A stretch of DNA of 64,000 bases from Okapia johnstoni (taxonomy: Eukaryota; Chordata; Mammalia; Artiodactyla; Giraffidae). The position numbers and the translations under genes are program-made. The notes beneath the pieces are model-generated. The model was not told the origin of the DNA, made no database searches, and worked only from the letters and a program-made list of their open reading frames with translations. The stretch is taken from NCBI GenBank assembly GCA_024291935.2, contig CM044307.1, positions 94,989,461-95,053,460 of the forward strand. Direction: 5' to 3'. Shown here piece by piece: positions 21,253 through 33,868 of this stretch (positions are counted from its first letter, which is position 1; each line of letters opens with the position of its first letter).

Positions 21253-23861
21253 AAACTTACACAATTTGGATAGCAAAATGCTGACTACTCACAGATGAGA
21301 CATGTTAGAAATTAGACAGAAAATGGCAGAACAGCTGGAAATATGGAAGTCGTAGAAATATAGAGCAAAAAAGAAAGCTCCCAAGTATGAGTGAAATATT
21401 TGAGTTTCAATCCTTGGCTAACCAACATATTATGCAGGCATAAGAGAAGAGATTCAGTTAAAAAATAATAGCCATAAGAATTCATAAGCACAAAGTTATT
21501 AGAAACTACTTAGCATAGGGAACAGAAAGCTTGTAGTAATTTAAGTCTAGGCAAGTTCATGATCTACTGGAACAAGGGAACAAAGAAAGAATCATAAGAT
21601 AGAATACAGAGTTGCTGCAAGATATTGCCTACAATGCACAGTTTTAATATCTCAAGGAAAATATCCTCAGATATTTCTATCTGTCAACTCATTAGATTCT
21701 CAGAATAACCTACAAGGTCAATACTATCATTATTATCCATATTTTTCACATGTGGAAGTAGAAAATTCACACAGCTTCCCCCTCCCCCCGGAAATTGCTA
21801 GTAAAGTCTATACTAAGGAGAATTTTAAAACATGCAACTATAATGAATGACAATTTGCTTGAAGCAAAATCATGTAAATTTTATTTGCCAAATAATGTAA
21901 GTTTTCATTGCTCTAAAGCACATATTAACATTGGTAATATTTTTGTGATGTGAGAAGATAAAAAAACAGATGTATCTATCTTTATATCATTATATCTGTC
22001 TCCCTATACATCTATAAACCTAGAATTTTAAATTACTTATTTTTCCTTTTAACTTTTCTATATCTTATAGTTAATATAATTTATAAAATAATATATATCA
22101 TAAAATATATTTTTACTTTAAACTGTGGGATTTGTTGATATAAAAGATATTAATCAAGTTTCTTATACATTGATATAATTGTTCTTATGCTGCTAGTTTT
22201 AAAGTTTTGACTATTAAACTACATTCATTTATAAATGGTGTTACATCCTGTAAGATCAGAACACAAATCAAATTAACAATTAATTTTCATATAAATTTCA
22301 AATGATAGATTATGATACTTACACTCAGGAATTAAAGCTCTTAAATTTCACTGTAAATAAGAATCACCAGTATTAGTGCTAGAATTAAACTCATCATCCT
22401 TATTCCAAAAGTTTCTAATTCAGTAGATGAAGATGTGCCTTTTTAAGTATTTTTTAGCAAACTCTCATATCCATTGTATCTCAATACATAGTAAATAACA
22501 TCTATGTAACAGTTATTCTTTGATGCCTTAATTGTATTTATTTACAGCCTCTTATTTAAGGCTGAGATGTAATTATGGGTATTTTAGAGAACTAAGTTAA
22601 AACAATAGTCTTCAATCAAAGTCATCTGGGATATTGTTAAAATAATACAGACTTGTTTACCAATTCCTGACAAGATGAGAAAGCAGCATGGCTGTTTGCC
22701 TTCCTACCTTTAGGGTTATCATGGGAGGGAGAGGGAGCTTGATTGGATTCATGAGTAAACACACACTGTGAGAAACCCTAGGAGAGTCTGGGAGGGAAAT
22801 AACCCTTTACACTCAATGACAGTGCAATGGTTAGTAAACACAGATGAGGCCAAACAGGAAGATTTATAAATTGTCTCGTGATGTTGTGTTTCCTCTGCAT
22901 TTTCAGTATATCATGAAAGCAGATGACCCACCCCTAGGTTCTTGGGAGGGTGTGAGGGAAGGGCCATTTAAGATGACTTCAGGCACTATTATCTCTGGTC
23001 CTTCATTCTAATCAGACATCTTCCTCCATTTGGTATACAGTCCTAGCCAAAATAGGTGATAGACCCAGGAAATGTGTTTACCAAGGAAAATGACAAGGTG
23101 TTTAAGGAGGACCAACATTATTAAAGAAAGACAACAAATGGGAAAAAAAAATCTATAACAAAAGTGACACCAGTTCTAAGAAAAATGTAAGAATAAATAA
23201 TTGGAATCACAAATTTTAATCCATCTGTATGAGGAATGATAGACCATTCAGGTGTTATTAGAATATATAGTATACATGAATAACAAAATTAATAAACCAC
23301 AACAAACAATCTAACAATATTAGAATGTTTCTTCACCTTGAGGATCCCATCCACTAAATTATTTATATTATTTTGATAAATGCTGGAATATTTTGGACAG
23401 GACACAATGCTGAGTTAAGAAAAAATAAAGTTCATAAAATAATAAATATTTGAAAAAATCTCTATGACAAAATTGTACGTAAAAATGTATGTATGTAAAA
23501 ATATTCAATAAGAAACTTTTTTGACGGAGAAATTTTAAACCAATCCTTCTAAAAAGACATATACAAGACACGCACTAATTTTGTTCAGCACAGCTGTACA
23601 CAACCTGACAACATATTAAGATAAGAAACAGAATAGGATGTGTAAAGAATGAAATGAAACAGTGTCATTATTTACAAATAATATCATCACTGTAACACCA
23701 TTACTGTATACTAAAATAACAGATAAATCAGTTGATAGATGTTTGGGATAACCAAAGAGATTTTAGGAGACCAATGCAAAAAAAATCTATAGCTTTCATA
23801 TATCAGCAATAACCAATTACAAAACAGGAACAGAAATCTGAAAATCCTACATCTCTTTCTT
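21253..23861. other. Anonymous AT-rich sequence with possible MER5-like relic
   Basis: 2.6 kb without a recognised gene. At about 22335-22475, AAGAATCACC ... TTTCTAATTCAGTAGATGA resembles a reversed MER5-type hAT-Charlie fragment (weak). Around 23690-23855 a faint L1 ORF2-like stretch (ATAGCTTTCATATATCAGCA) is possible. The rest shows nothing. Confidence 0.4.
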
Positions 23862-24079
23862 TTTCAGTCATTCAGTTTTGTCCTGCTCTTTTGAAACCTC
23901 CTGGACTGTAGCCTGCCAGGCTTTCTGTCCATGGGATTTCTCAAGCAAGAAAATACTGGAGTGGGTTGCCATTTCATCCTCCAGAGGATCATTCCCATTC
24001 AGGGATCGAAGCTGAATCTCCTGTATCTCCTGCATTGGCAGGTGGATTCTTTACCATTTGAGTCACTGTAAAAACCCAC
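23862..24079 (-). mobile_element. Bov-tA SINE
   Basis: Complement of the BovA part (CTGGACTGTAGCCTGCCAGG) followed by the complement of the tRNA head (GCATTGGCAGGTGGATTCTTTACC). Diverged, no clear target duplication. Confidence 0.92.
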
Positions 24080-24636
24080 CTCCATACATACACAAAAACT
24101 ATACATAGTAAGAATAAAAAGGTGCAAATTATCTTAAAACTAAATTTGTATAAAAAATAAAACAAAAATTAAAATACATTAAAAAAGCTGATTATATAGA
24201 GTTGCATACCATCTTATTGCATGCTAAAAATAACATTGAAAAAAGAAGATATAATATTTAAACATATAAAGGTTGATAAATCTGAAAACTTTAAAATCTG
24301 TAAATTTGAAAATTCACATTAAATATTTCATTTCATAAAAAGGTACTAGACCCAATTAACTAATGGTTAACTAATCCAAGTAAACGTTTCAAAAGTATAA
24401 AATAAGCAAGGGAGTATATCAGAAAAATCATGGAGCTCCCACTCCAGTGAGAGGACACAGGAAATGAAGATAAAAAGCAAGGAAAAAAACGGGCAAACAT
24501 TAGGCATGTGAAATTTAAAGAAGAGGAAAAGTTAATTAATAGTAAATATAGACAAATGTGGTGCTTCCTCTAGAAAGAAATCCAAATTAATAAGATAATA
24601 AAATGATTATATTTATAGCATACGGAAATTACAACT
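24080..24636. other. Anonymous A-rich sequence
   Basis: No gene recognised. Strongly A-rich and possibly a decayed LINE, but I cannot place it. Confidence 0.4.
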
Positions 24637-24832
24637 GGGCTTTCCAGGTGGTGCTAGTGGTAAAGAACCCTCCTGCCGGTGCAGGAGATGCAAGGGACCC
24701 AAGTTGAATCCCTATCCACTCCAGTATTCTTGACTGGAGAATCTAATAAACAGAGGAGCCTGGCAGTCTACAGTCCCTGGGGTTGGGGTCGCAAAGAGTC
24801 AGACATGACTGAAGATACTTAGCAAGCACACA
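24637..24832 (+). mobile_element. Bov-tA SINE with internal deletion
   Basis: Head GGGCTTTCCAGGTGGTGCTAG, then the B box region runs directly into CCACTCCAGTATTCTTG. The block coding the usual GGAAGATCCCCTGGAGAAGG-like spacer is missing. Tail GTCAGACATGACTGAAG. Confidence 0.9.
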
Positions 24833-25088
24833 CATAATTAAAATTAAAATAGTACCTACACATATTCTTTTTCAGGATCCATCAATAACTAAGTACAATG
24901 TGGAAAGAAGTATAATGCATATGCTACAGTAATTTTCTATGGAGGTTTTAAAGCATCAAAATTGGGGTGGTAGATAAGGGGAAAATGTAACTTTAAAAGT
25001 TTTGTCTGGATGAATCATGATAGCAAACCACAATCAGAGAAAGATGAACGTATCTCTTTGTGTTTTAATTCCTGAGGTCCTTAAACAA

Positions 25089-25120
25089 ACAAAAAATAAA
25101 ATAAAATAAAATAATAAATT
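25089..25120. repeat. (AAAAT)n microsatellite
   Basis: Several AAAAT units in an A-rich setting. Confidence 0.85.
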
Positions 25121-25189
25121 AAAATATGAAGAATCAATTCCAGATCTACTTAAACAGAGGATCCATGAATGATGATCCACACTCTATAT

Positions 25190-25560
25190 TTAACATACAT
25201 AATCTAACACATTTCTATACACCAAGAAAAGTAACTTGGAAAATAGAATTTTAAAAATACTTACAGAATATAGTCATTTAATATTTTTAAGTCGGGAAGT
25301 CTTTAGCATGTATATATAAAATATTAGAATTGATAAGTAAATTTAACAGTGTTACTGGATCAAGTTCTACATGTAAGAATCAACTGTATTTCTGTATACT
25401 AGTAAGAATCAACTTGAAAATAAAATTTAAAATGTAAAAAAAACAGACATAGGATTAAGATTTGGAAAGATTTTAAACAGAGGAATTTAAAACTTCTAAA
25501 TATGTCTTCTGTTGAATTTTCTGAAACCTATAGAAGATACATCCTTAGCACTAACCTGAA
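25190..25560 (+). mobile_element. Decayed L1 ORF2 fragment (probable)
   Basis: Two stretches resemble L1 ORF2 coding DNA around the motif coding SVAFLYT: CATTTCTATACACCAA near 25208 and GTATTTCTGTATACTAG near 25387, with AAATTTAACAGTGTTACTGGA between them. The doubling suggests two overlapping fragments or an internal duplication. Too decayed to be sure. Confidence 0.4.
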
Positions 25561-27008
25561 TGAAAGATCACTGATTTCAAGAATAAATAATTTATCTTCA
25601 AAAACTGTTAGACTTTGACTTTCCTATGTTTTCAGCTTCAATTCATTCTCTTAATAGCATTTTAAAGCAATCAGTTATCTTAATATGTGTAGCAATATTA
25701 ACTACTATGAATTGAGTGAGCAATGTCTCTGCCTCTCCATAATTACATTTCAGTTGTCTGGATTCTAGAAGCAAGAGTTTAGCTTCAAATAACTTAAATA
25801 AAATGTTGACTAGATAGATGCATTTTGCTGTTGGGGTGTACATTTCTTGTTCTCCATGAGCAAAAAAATTGAAGATTTATTCCATCTTGTAAAAGATCTT
25901 AGGAAAAAGAATAGGAACTGGTAGATGCAGCATAACAAAACTGATCAAATATTAAGCAAATGATTACTCAATAAAAACTTAATTCTAGAGATTTTGGTGT
26001 ATTACTACTCATAGTATTTCTCAAAAATTCACAACAATATTGATTTTCCACTCTGGGTGAGTCAGAGCTGATTGGAAAATTTAAAAATAATGAGAAAAAT
26101 ATACTCTGCAAGTACTCGCTGGCCAGACAAATAGGTTAAAAGATTCAAACTCATTTTGAGTTTGGATATAATATTGGCAAGATTGAGAATCCTAAAATAT
26201 GCCTTCTTTAAACTACAAATAACCTGGCTCTCCCCTTGCTACTTTTCCTCATCTATGCTAATTTATACTGAACCATTAATTCAAATACTTTATTCCAAAT
26301 TATGTAATATTCTGTAGTAAATGAAATTTTGAGGGATCATTAAAAATATTTGATTCAGCATAGTAAACTGCTTCTTTCTGAACATTTGGATAGGGGTTAG
26401 AAAAACAGATGTACAACAGAGAAGACCAAGTACACTGTTTTTTGTTAGTGGTCAAATTCTCTGAAATTTCACAGACTGATCCCTACCTATTTTCTTATAC
26501 TTGTTAATAACAAGACTGCTAAACCCAATTCCAATAGAGTTTCCAGATGTATATTCTTTACTTTCAATGTTCAGACTTCAATTTTCAAAACCTAATCACT
26601 TCTTTGTCAGTTTCTTCACAAGGATAATTTATAGCAGGAGTATCCATTGTTTTCAAGAAAACATCCTGTCTTATCACAGAATGAGTTTAACCCCCTTCTT
26701 TCAGCACAGTCCTCAGAGTCTGAGTTACTGAAGCCTGAATATCACAAGATGTTGGACTCCAAGAATCCAACCCAGAACAGACTGTAACAAAGTGAGTCTC
26801 ATTTGGCCTTAGCCTTGATAAATACTGGTATAACAAGACTTCATGTCTCCTAGGATAACTGTTTTTAAACTCCCTAATTTTGGGGACCCTCAACTGTAAA
26901 TCCACTTTGGAATTTAAAAATAATGAAAAACTTTAATGCTGCTAATTATGCACTCAATTTACATTACAAGCTGAAGTTTTCTACTTTTGAAACATATCCT
27001 TCCAGATA
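25561..27008. other. Anonymous AT-rich sequence
   Basis: No gene, exon-like frame or clear repeat recognised. Confidence 0.5.
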
Positions 27009-27232
27009 GGGCTTCCTAGGTGGTGCTAGTGATAAAGAATCCACCTGCTAAAGGAGGCAAAAGAGACATGTGTTCGATCCCTGTGTTGGGAACATCCCCT
27101 GGAGGAGAGTATGGCAACCCACTCCAGTATTCTTGCCTGGATAATTCCATGGACAGAGAAGCCTGGCAGGTTACAGTCCATACAGTCACAAAGAGTCAGA
27201 CATGACTGAAGCGACTTAGCACACATGCACTC
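27009..27232 (+). mobile_element. Bov-tA SINE
   Basis: Head GGGCTTCCTAGGTGGTGCTAG, B-box-like GTTCGATCCCTG, core CCATGGACAGAGAAGCCTGG, tail GTCAGACATGACTGAAGCGA. Confidence 0.93.
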
Positions 27233-28425
27233 ATGTTTTAGATTGAGTTGGTCAGTTTAGGCCAAGAAAATGGGAGTTGTAATTGCATTACACTTCTGTA
27301 ACAGAAGGTCCTACTATGGTGCTTTAGGTACTCCTGTTTTGCTTTTGTTCACATTACTGAATTGATATTTCCACTTTCTATAAGGGAAACAATCATATCA
27401 ACAAAGCTTAATCTGTCCTCAAAGTATAAGTATTATATATATAAATATATAAAAAGTATATATAAAATATATATATAGAGATATATATTTATCTATATTT
27501 ATATGAAACTATAAACTTGATCTTGAACATAGAACCTTTGATAGATTCTTGAACTTTAAAGCTAATTTAATTTCTATTTGATGCTAGAACATTAGGTTTC
27601 TTGTATGAACAACATAAACACAAATATAAAATGACAGCCTTTAAGTTATCTCCTAAATCTCAGACTTTCTCTAGTATTTTAACTGGAATTTGAAAGTGGA
27701 TTCTCAAGATCTTGAGAAAGTTAGTTAATCTCATTTTCTCTGTCAAATATTTCTGTTTTATCCTTGAATATTTTCGAATGCAGCTTGGAATCTGAAGAAT
27801 AGTAGTCTTTTATAAAAGTCAGTCTTTCTGCATAATGTCTAATGGTTAGATTTATCCCTGAGGAAGGATGTAAATTCACTGCAAATGATACTTTAATGGA
27901 GCCTAGCTTTTTTGTCATGCAAAGATCCAAATGAATGTGGCAGCCAGCAGCAATTCCTATGGGAAGCAGTGCGACAAGAAGCAAGTGGTGTCAGAAATAA
28001 GTAAATAAATATCTCGAGCTTTCCCATTCTAACAATTTAATCCCATCAAAGAAATGCAGAACATGTTTTACAAGTTATGATAATCTTTTTAAAGAACAAG
28101 TCCATGTGCTATGGCTTGTTTGCATTTGTATGATAGATCTGATAGGTATTTTATTCATGATGTGCTGGAGAAATTTATTAGCTCCCACAAAGCTGCAAAA
28201 CATTCATAAGTGAATAAGCATTCACTTATGTTAGAGAAATGACCTGCCTTCATTGCCATAGGTTATGTTAACTTGTTGAGTGCCCCTTCTTAAGCACTGC
28301 ATGTTATCTTTTTATACATATATTTTCCTATACATTTGATCACACATTATAGTACAAACATTTGTGATTGAATGAATTGAAAAGAAGGAGGAGGGGGAGC
28401 ACAAAGAAACGGTGAAAATATAGCT
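27233..28425. other. Anonymous sequence with AT-dinucleotide tract and short hairpin
   Basis: A degenerate TA-rich tract lies at 27430-27505. A perfect 11-bp inverted repeat with a 4-nt loop lies at 28205-28230. An 87-codon minus frame (27721-27984) has no recognisable motif or flanking gene structure. Confidence 0.5.
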
Positions 28426-28438
28426 ACTTTACAGGGAA

Positions 28439-28643
28439 GGTGAAAGTGAAAGTTGCTCTGTCCTGACCTACTGTTTGCCACCCCATGGACTGTAGCCTAC
28501 AGGCTGCTCTATCCATGGAATTTTCCAGGAAAGAATATTAGAGTGAGTAGTCATTCCCTTCTCCAGGGTATCTTCCCAACCCAGGGATCAAACCCAGATC
28601 TTATGCACTGCAGACAGATTCTTTACCAACTGAGCTGCCAGGA
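28439..28643 (-). mobile_element. Bov-tA SINE with 13-bp TSD
   Basis: Complemented BovA part then complemented tRNA head (CCCAGGGATCAAACCCAG). ACTTTACAGGGAA is duplicated exactly at 28426-28438 and 28644-28656. Confidence 0.94.
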
Positions 28644-28684
28644 ACTTTACAGGGAATTCTTTAAAATTAAGCAATTTTGGCAGA

Positions 28685-28811
28685 TTCCTTAGTGGTTATG
28701 TTACCTTGAGCTTCCTACAAATAGCCCAGTTTTGATCCTTGGTTGGGGAACTAAAATCCCACAAGCTATGTGATGCAGCAAAAAAATTAAATTAAATTAA
28801 ATTAAATTAAA
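28685..28811 (+). mobile_element. CHR-2-like tRNA-Glu SINE
   Basis: Short tRNA-derived SINE: TTCCTTAGTGGTTATG head, GTTTTGATCCTTGGTTGGGGA B-box region, AACTAAAATCCCACAAGCT body, and an (AAATT)n tail at 28785-28811. CHR SINEs are shared across whales, hippos and ruminants, so it predates the Bov-tA copies. Confidence 0.8.
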
Positions 28812-29507
28812 CATATTTTAACCTTTCTAAATAAAAATGAGTAGTGAGTTTGATGTAGTAACTTAAAGGACAATTATTTGAAATTATTCTGAAATAACCA
28901 ACAAATATACAAGTCTACTTAATCTAACGTTGAATTAGTAAGGAAATGGTGTCCTGTGAGAACTTCCAATGGCAATAGTGTAGAGAAAATCTATGGCTTT
29001 ATAAAAGTTTTATCAGATTCCAAAGTCTTTTAGAAAGCAGGAAAAGTTCAGCTACCCACGGATTCATGAAGTACCTTGACTGGGGTTAACATCCTCTTTA
29101 GGAGAGAAGCAATTTCTGAGAAGTGACTGTTGTAAACTTAATAAGAGTACAAATAGTTGCAGTAGGAGGTAACAGTGATTTTATATTGGAATTAATCTTT
29201 TCTCTAGATGTCTCACTATAGAGACTATCTGTGCTGTTAATTTGTTTTATTTCTGTTTTATTATGAAATAGATAGCTCAAAAAGAAGAGCAAATGAAATA
29301 GATATATGTAATTTAAAGATTAATTATAATGTGATTCTCTGTGAACTGTAACTCAGGTCAAGAAATGGAACACTGTTAACTTCTTAGAAGCCTCTTATGA
29401 GAACCTTCCTTTCTCTACATTAACCAACATTATGATGTTTGTGATAACCATCTTTGATTCTTCAGAATAAGTTACTCCCATCATACATTCATTAGTGATC
29501 TAGATTC
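28812..29507. other. Anonymous AT-rich sequence
   Basis: No gene or repeat recognised. Confidence 0.5.
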
Positions 29508-29617
29508 TTTTTTTAAACTTTTTAAGTTATATTGGAGTTCAGCTAATTAACAATGTTGTGACATCTTCAGGTGGACAGCAAAGTGATTCAGCCATACATA
29601 TATGTGTATGTATGACA

Positions 29618-30138
29618 AGCTATGACAAATTTAGACAGTGTATTAAAAAGCAAAGACATCACTTTGATGACAAAGGTCTGTATAGTCAAAAGCTATGATT
29701 TTTCCAGTAGTCATGTACAGATGTAAGAGGTGGAACATAAAGAAGGCTGAGTGCCAAAGAACTGATACTTTTGAATTGTGGTACTAAAGAAGACTCTTGA
29801 GAGTTTCTTGAACAGCAAGGAAATAAAATCTGTCAATCCTAAAGGAAATCAGCCCTGAATATTCATTGGAAGGGCTGATTTGGAAGCTGAAGTTCCAATA
29901 CTTTAGCCACCTGATGCAAAGAGTCAAAGCATTGGAAAAGACCCTGATGCTGGGAAAGATTGTGGGCAAGAGGAGAAGGGGGCAACAGAAGATGAGATGG
30001 TTGGATGGCATCATCGACTCATATGACATGAATTTGAGCAAACTCAGGGAGATAGTGAAGAGACAGGGAAGTCTGGTGTGCTGCAGTCCAAAGAGCAGAG
30101 TCTGTTGGATATAAGTTAGTGACTAAACAACAACAACA
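29618..30138 (+). mobile_element. BovB LINE 3' fragment within L1
   Basis: Starts at the equivalent of [13 protein letters not shown] and runs through the blocks coding SRVCRCKRWNIKKAE, GLIWKLKFQYFSHLMQR and LMLGKIVGKRRRG to an (AAC)n tail. Short open frame 29866-30114. It splits the L1 3'UTR. Confidence 0.93.
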
Positions 30139-30687
30139 ATACATGTAGTCATTCTCTCCCAAATTTCCCTCCTATCCAGGCTACCACATTAAGCAGAGTT
30201 CCATATAATATACAGTAGGTCCTTATTGGTTTTCCATTTTAAATGCAGCAGTGTGTACATGTTGATCTGAAACTCCCTAACTATCTCTTTGCCCATAAGT
30301 ATTCCGCTGGCAACCGTAAGTTCCTTCTCTAAGTCATTAGTCTTTTTGTAAATAAGTTAATTTGTATCATTTCTTTTTATATTCCACATATAAAGGTTGT
30401 CATATGGTGTTTCTTATTTTCTGTCTTATTTCACTCAGAATAACATTTTCTAGATTTTTTAAAATATTTTAAAAAATATTTATCCTTGTTACACACAACT
30501 GTGATTACTATTACTTCATTTCTATTAATATATAGAATTCCATTGTATTTCTGTACCAGAATTTATTTACTCATTTTGTGTCATTTCCAGCTTTTGTAAA
30601 CAATAATGAAATGTACAGGCATATGTGTGTGAATGTGTATTTTTGCAGGGGCAGGAGAGGGCCATTCAGAGTGGGTATGAATTTTGT

Positions 30688-30816
30688 ATGGAGCAGTAGT
30701 CTTAAAAGTGTAGTTCATGGATTAACAATCTTACTCAGGGAGCTGTTCAAGGTTAGTATTTATGAATTCTACCTCAAATGCCCGTCTTCAGAAACCCTGA
30801 ATTTGTGGCCCGCCTA
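30688..30816 (+). mobile_element. MER5-like hAT relic (possible)
   Basis: AGCAGTAGTCTTAAAAGTGT, then GGAGCTGTTCAAGGTTAG, then CAGAAACCCTGAATTTGTGG, in the order of the MER5-type hAT-Charlie consensus, strongly diverged. It lies inside the old L1 just before the Bov-tA. Confidence 0.45.
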
Positions 30817-30819
30817 TCT

Positions 30820-31035
30820 GGCTTCCAGGGTGGCACAGTGGTAAAGAATCCATCTGCCAATGCAGGAGATACAGGAGATGTGGTTTGATCCCTGGATCAG
30901 GAAGATACCCTGAAGTAGGAAGTGGCAACTCACACCAGTATTCTTGCCTGAGGAATTTCATGGATGGAGAGTCTAGCTGTCTACAGTTCATGGGGTTGCA
31001 AAGAGTCAGAAATGACTAGGCATGCATACACTCAC
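30820..31035 (+). mobile_element. Bov-tA SINE within L1
   Basis: Head GGCTTCCAGGGTGGCACAGTG, B-box-like GTTTGATCCCTGG, tail GTCAGAAATGACTAGGC. Diverged. Confidence 0.92.
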
Positions 31036-31252
31036 AATATATTTAAGTTTTCTTTATTAATCCCTCAATAAGCATTTTGATTGCTTCCATGTTCTGGTTA
31101 TTGTAAACTGTGCTACAATCAACACTAGGATGAATGCACTTTTTCAAATTATTGTCTCCTTCAGATATATTCCCAGAGTGGGATTTCTGGATCATATGGT
31201 AGCTCTACTTTTACTTTTTATAAGGAAACTCCATACTGTTTTCACAGTGGCT

Positions 31253-31755
31253 GTTGTTATTATTGCTGCTCTGTTTCTAAGTCCCGTTAGACTGTTCATG
31301 ACCCCGTGGACTGCAGCACACCAGGCTTCCCTTTCCTTCACAATCTCCCAGAGTTTTGCTCACATTCATGTCCATTGAGTCAATGATGCCACCAAATCAT
31401 TTCATTCTCTGTTATCCCCTTCTCCTCTTGCCCTCAATCTTTCCCCAGCATCAGGGTCTTTTCCAATGAGTCAGCTTTTCCCATTAGCTAGCCAAAGTAC
31501 TGGAGCTTCAGCTTCAGCATCAGACTTTCCAATGAATATTGAGGGTTGATTTCCTTTAGTATTGATTGGTTTGATCTCCTTGCAGTCCAAGGGACTCTCA
31601 AGAGTCTTCAGAAGCACCACGGTTGGAAAGCATCATTTCGTTGGTGCTCAGCCTTTTTTAGGTTACATCTCTCACATCTGTACATTACTACTGGAAAAAC
31701 CATGCCTTTGACTATATGGACCTTTGTTAACAAAGTGATGTCTCTGCTTTTGAAT
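31253..31755 (-). mobile_element. BovB LINE fragment within L1, 9-bp TSD
   Basis: Minus-strand BovB 3' end with (GTT)n at its tail side (31253-31265). ACAGTGGCT is duplicated at 31244-31252 and 31756-31764. The host L1 reads through as the normal ORF2 sequence (ACAGTGGCT then TTATCAGTTTACATTCCC) when the insert is removed. Readable blocks include the complement of the [10 protein letters not shown] region. Confidence 0.95.
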
Positions 31756-32012
31756 ACAGTGGCTTTATCAGTTTACATTCCCACCAACAGTGTAAGAGGA
31801 TTCCCTTTTTGCCAGGCCTTTTCCAGCATTTATTGTTTATAGACTTTTTGATGATGGCCATTTTGATTAGTGTGAGGTATCTCATTGTATATTTGACTTA
31901 TATTTATCTAATAATTAATAACATTGAGTGTCTCTTCAAGAACTTTTTGACCATCTATATGTCTTCTTTGGAGAAATGTCTATTTAGGTCTTCTGAGAAT
32001 TTTTTTGATTCA

Positions 32013-32665
32013 GTTCAGCTCAATTCAGTTGCTCAGTCATGTCTGACTCTGTGACCCCATGGATGAGCACACCAGGCCTCCTGGTCCAGCATCAACTTTC
32101 GGAGTTTACTCAAACTCATGTCCATTGATTCGGTGATGCCATCCAACCATCTCTTCCTCTGTTGTCCCCTTTTCCTCCCCTCTTCAATCTTTCCCAGCAT
32201 CAGGGTCTTTTCCAATGAGTCAGTTCTTTGCATCAGGTGGCCAATGTACTGGAGTATCACCTTCAGCACCAGTCCTTCCAATAAATATTCAAGACTGATT
32301 TCCTTTAGGATGGACTGGTTGGATCTCCTTGCAGTCCAAGGGACTCTCAAGAGTCTTCTCCCACACCACAGTTCAAAAGCATCAATTCTTCGGCACTCAG
32401 CTTCCTTTATAGTCCAACTCTCACATCCATACATGACTACTGGAAAAACCATAGCTTTGACTAGACAGATCTTTGTTGGCAAAGTAATGTCTCTGTTTTT
32501 CAATATGCTGTCTAGGTTGGTCATAACTTTTCTTCCAAGGAGCAAGCGCCTTTAAATTCATGGCTGCAGTCACAATCGGCAGTCATTTTGGACTGCCAAA
32601 AAATAAAGTCTCTGACTGTTTCCATTGCTTCCCCATCTATTTGCCATGAAGTGATGGGACTGATC
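32013..32665 (-). mobile_element. BovB LINE fragment at L1 edge
   Basis: Open minus frame 32033-32545 (170 codons) with [34 protein letters not shown] and [18 protein letters not shown]. It abuts the point where the old L1 ends at about 32012. Less decayed than the other two BovB copies in this L1. Confidence 0.94.
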
Positions 32666-33477
32666 AATTTTCTAGACTCCCACTTTCCTTTTCTTGTGTT
32701 ACTGTCTAATCTGATATTAAATTCATTGGAGATTTTTATTTTAATTATTAGACATATATATTTGTAGAAGCCTGTTATTTTCCTCAAATAGAAGGATAAC
32801 TTTTGGAAAAATTTTAATCCTTACCAGAGTTTTTAAAAACATTTCTTTGTATGTGGTAAGGCATTATTTTAGGTAAGTTATGTCTGATATTTCCTATACT
32901 GAAGTACATTTTGGTTTGTTAGAGCTCTTTACTATTTCTGCTACTTTTCATTAACAGGGCTTTAGTCATGGTATTTATATGCTTGCATATTTGTAGTATA
33001 TGTTTTCCACATTTCCTTCAAAAAATTGTTTATGAGAAGTATTTTATTTATTTTTGCCATTTTTTGCTTCTTAATTAGTCAGGCAGACAAACAAGATTTT
33101 AAGAAAGAGAAAGAAGAAAGAAGAAGATAAGAGAAGAAAAAGAGAGAGAATAGTAATATACCTACTTGACTCCAGAACTGTACAATATGTAGCTGGCACA
33201 ATCAGCAATTCTTCACTATTTTGGTTGTTCAATTTTTTATCAGAATTACTTCTGAACATTCTCTTTTTATCAGTGCTCCTTATGATACTGGTAATACATT
33301 TTTCTTCTTTCTCGATATTTTTATTAACTTGCGTATTATATTGGCTTTTAGTTCTTTCTCATATAGGAATTGAGTATATTAGCTTTCTTTCTCCTCAAAT
33401 GACACATACCAATTAGAGATGAAAAATATCAATTTTCTAATTAGCAGCTTATATTCACTTATATTCTTTTTTAAAAA
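32666..33477. other. Anonymous AT-rich sequence with purine tract
   Basis: No gene recognised. A GAA/GAAA-rich purine tract lies at 33096-33150. Confidence 0.5.
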
Positions 33478-33868
33478 GGTTTATTTTTTATTTTTGCTTC
33501 ATTGCTGCGTGTAGGCCTTCTTCACTTGCAGTGAGCTACGGCTCCTCTCGCAGTGCGCGGGCTTCTCATTGTGATGGCTTCTTTTGTTGTCGAGCAAAAA
33601 CTCTAGGTGTGTGTGTTTCGGTAGTTGCAGCACGCAGGCTCAGTAGCTGTGACTGGCTGGCTCTAGGGTGTGCAGGCTTCAGTGGTGGTGGCACAAAGGC
33701 TGGGTAGTTGTGGTTCACTGGCTCTAGAATGCTGGCTCAGTAGCTGTGGCACACAAGCTTAGTTGTTCCATGGCACATGGGATCTTCCAGGAAAAGGGAT
33801 TGAAATGGTATCCCTCGCAGGAGCAGATGGATTCTTAACGCCTGGATCACCAGGGAAACACTGCCCAT
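33478..33868 (-). mobile_element. CHR-1-like SINE
   Basis: Long cetartiodactyl SINE in reverse. Several imperfect GGCTCAGTAGCTGTG-type units (33610-33760) are followed by the complemented tRNA head GGATTCTTAACGCCTGGATCACCAGGG. An imperfect duplication (TTATATTCTTTTTTAAAAA at 33459 and a shorter T-run version at 33869) flanks it. Confidence 0.85.

Larger units (their letters stand above)
29508..32012 (-). mobile_element. Older cetartiodactyl L1 3' half, interrupted by three insertions
   Basis: The 3'UTR starts at 29508 (TTGGAGTTCAGCTAATTAAC, GTACAGCAAAGTGATTCAG-like). It resumes at 30140 and again at 31040 with ORF2 C-terminal coding DNA (TTGTAAACTGTGCTACAATCAACA), then at 31756 (CATTCCCACCAACAGTGTAAGAGG) to about 32012. 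The pieces join in order once three insertions are removed: BovB 29618-30138, Bov-tA 30820-31035 and BovB 31253-31755. A fourth insertion, BovB 32013-32665, abuts its right end. It is more decayed than the L1 at the left edge of the window. Confidence 0.85.

Noticed and set aside
27430..27505. AT-rich tract as a replication origin
   Set aside because: Only degenerate TA repeats; nothing specific supports origin function in a mammalian genome.
27721..27984. 87-codon minus frame as a possible small gene
   Set aside because: No motif, no start context or splice structure that stands out, and in AT-rich DNA such a length is expected by chance.
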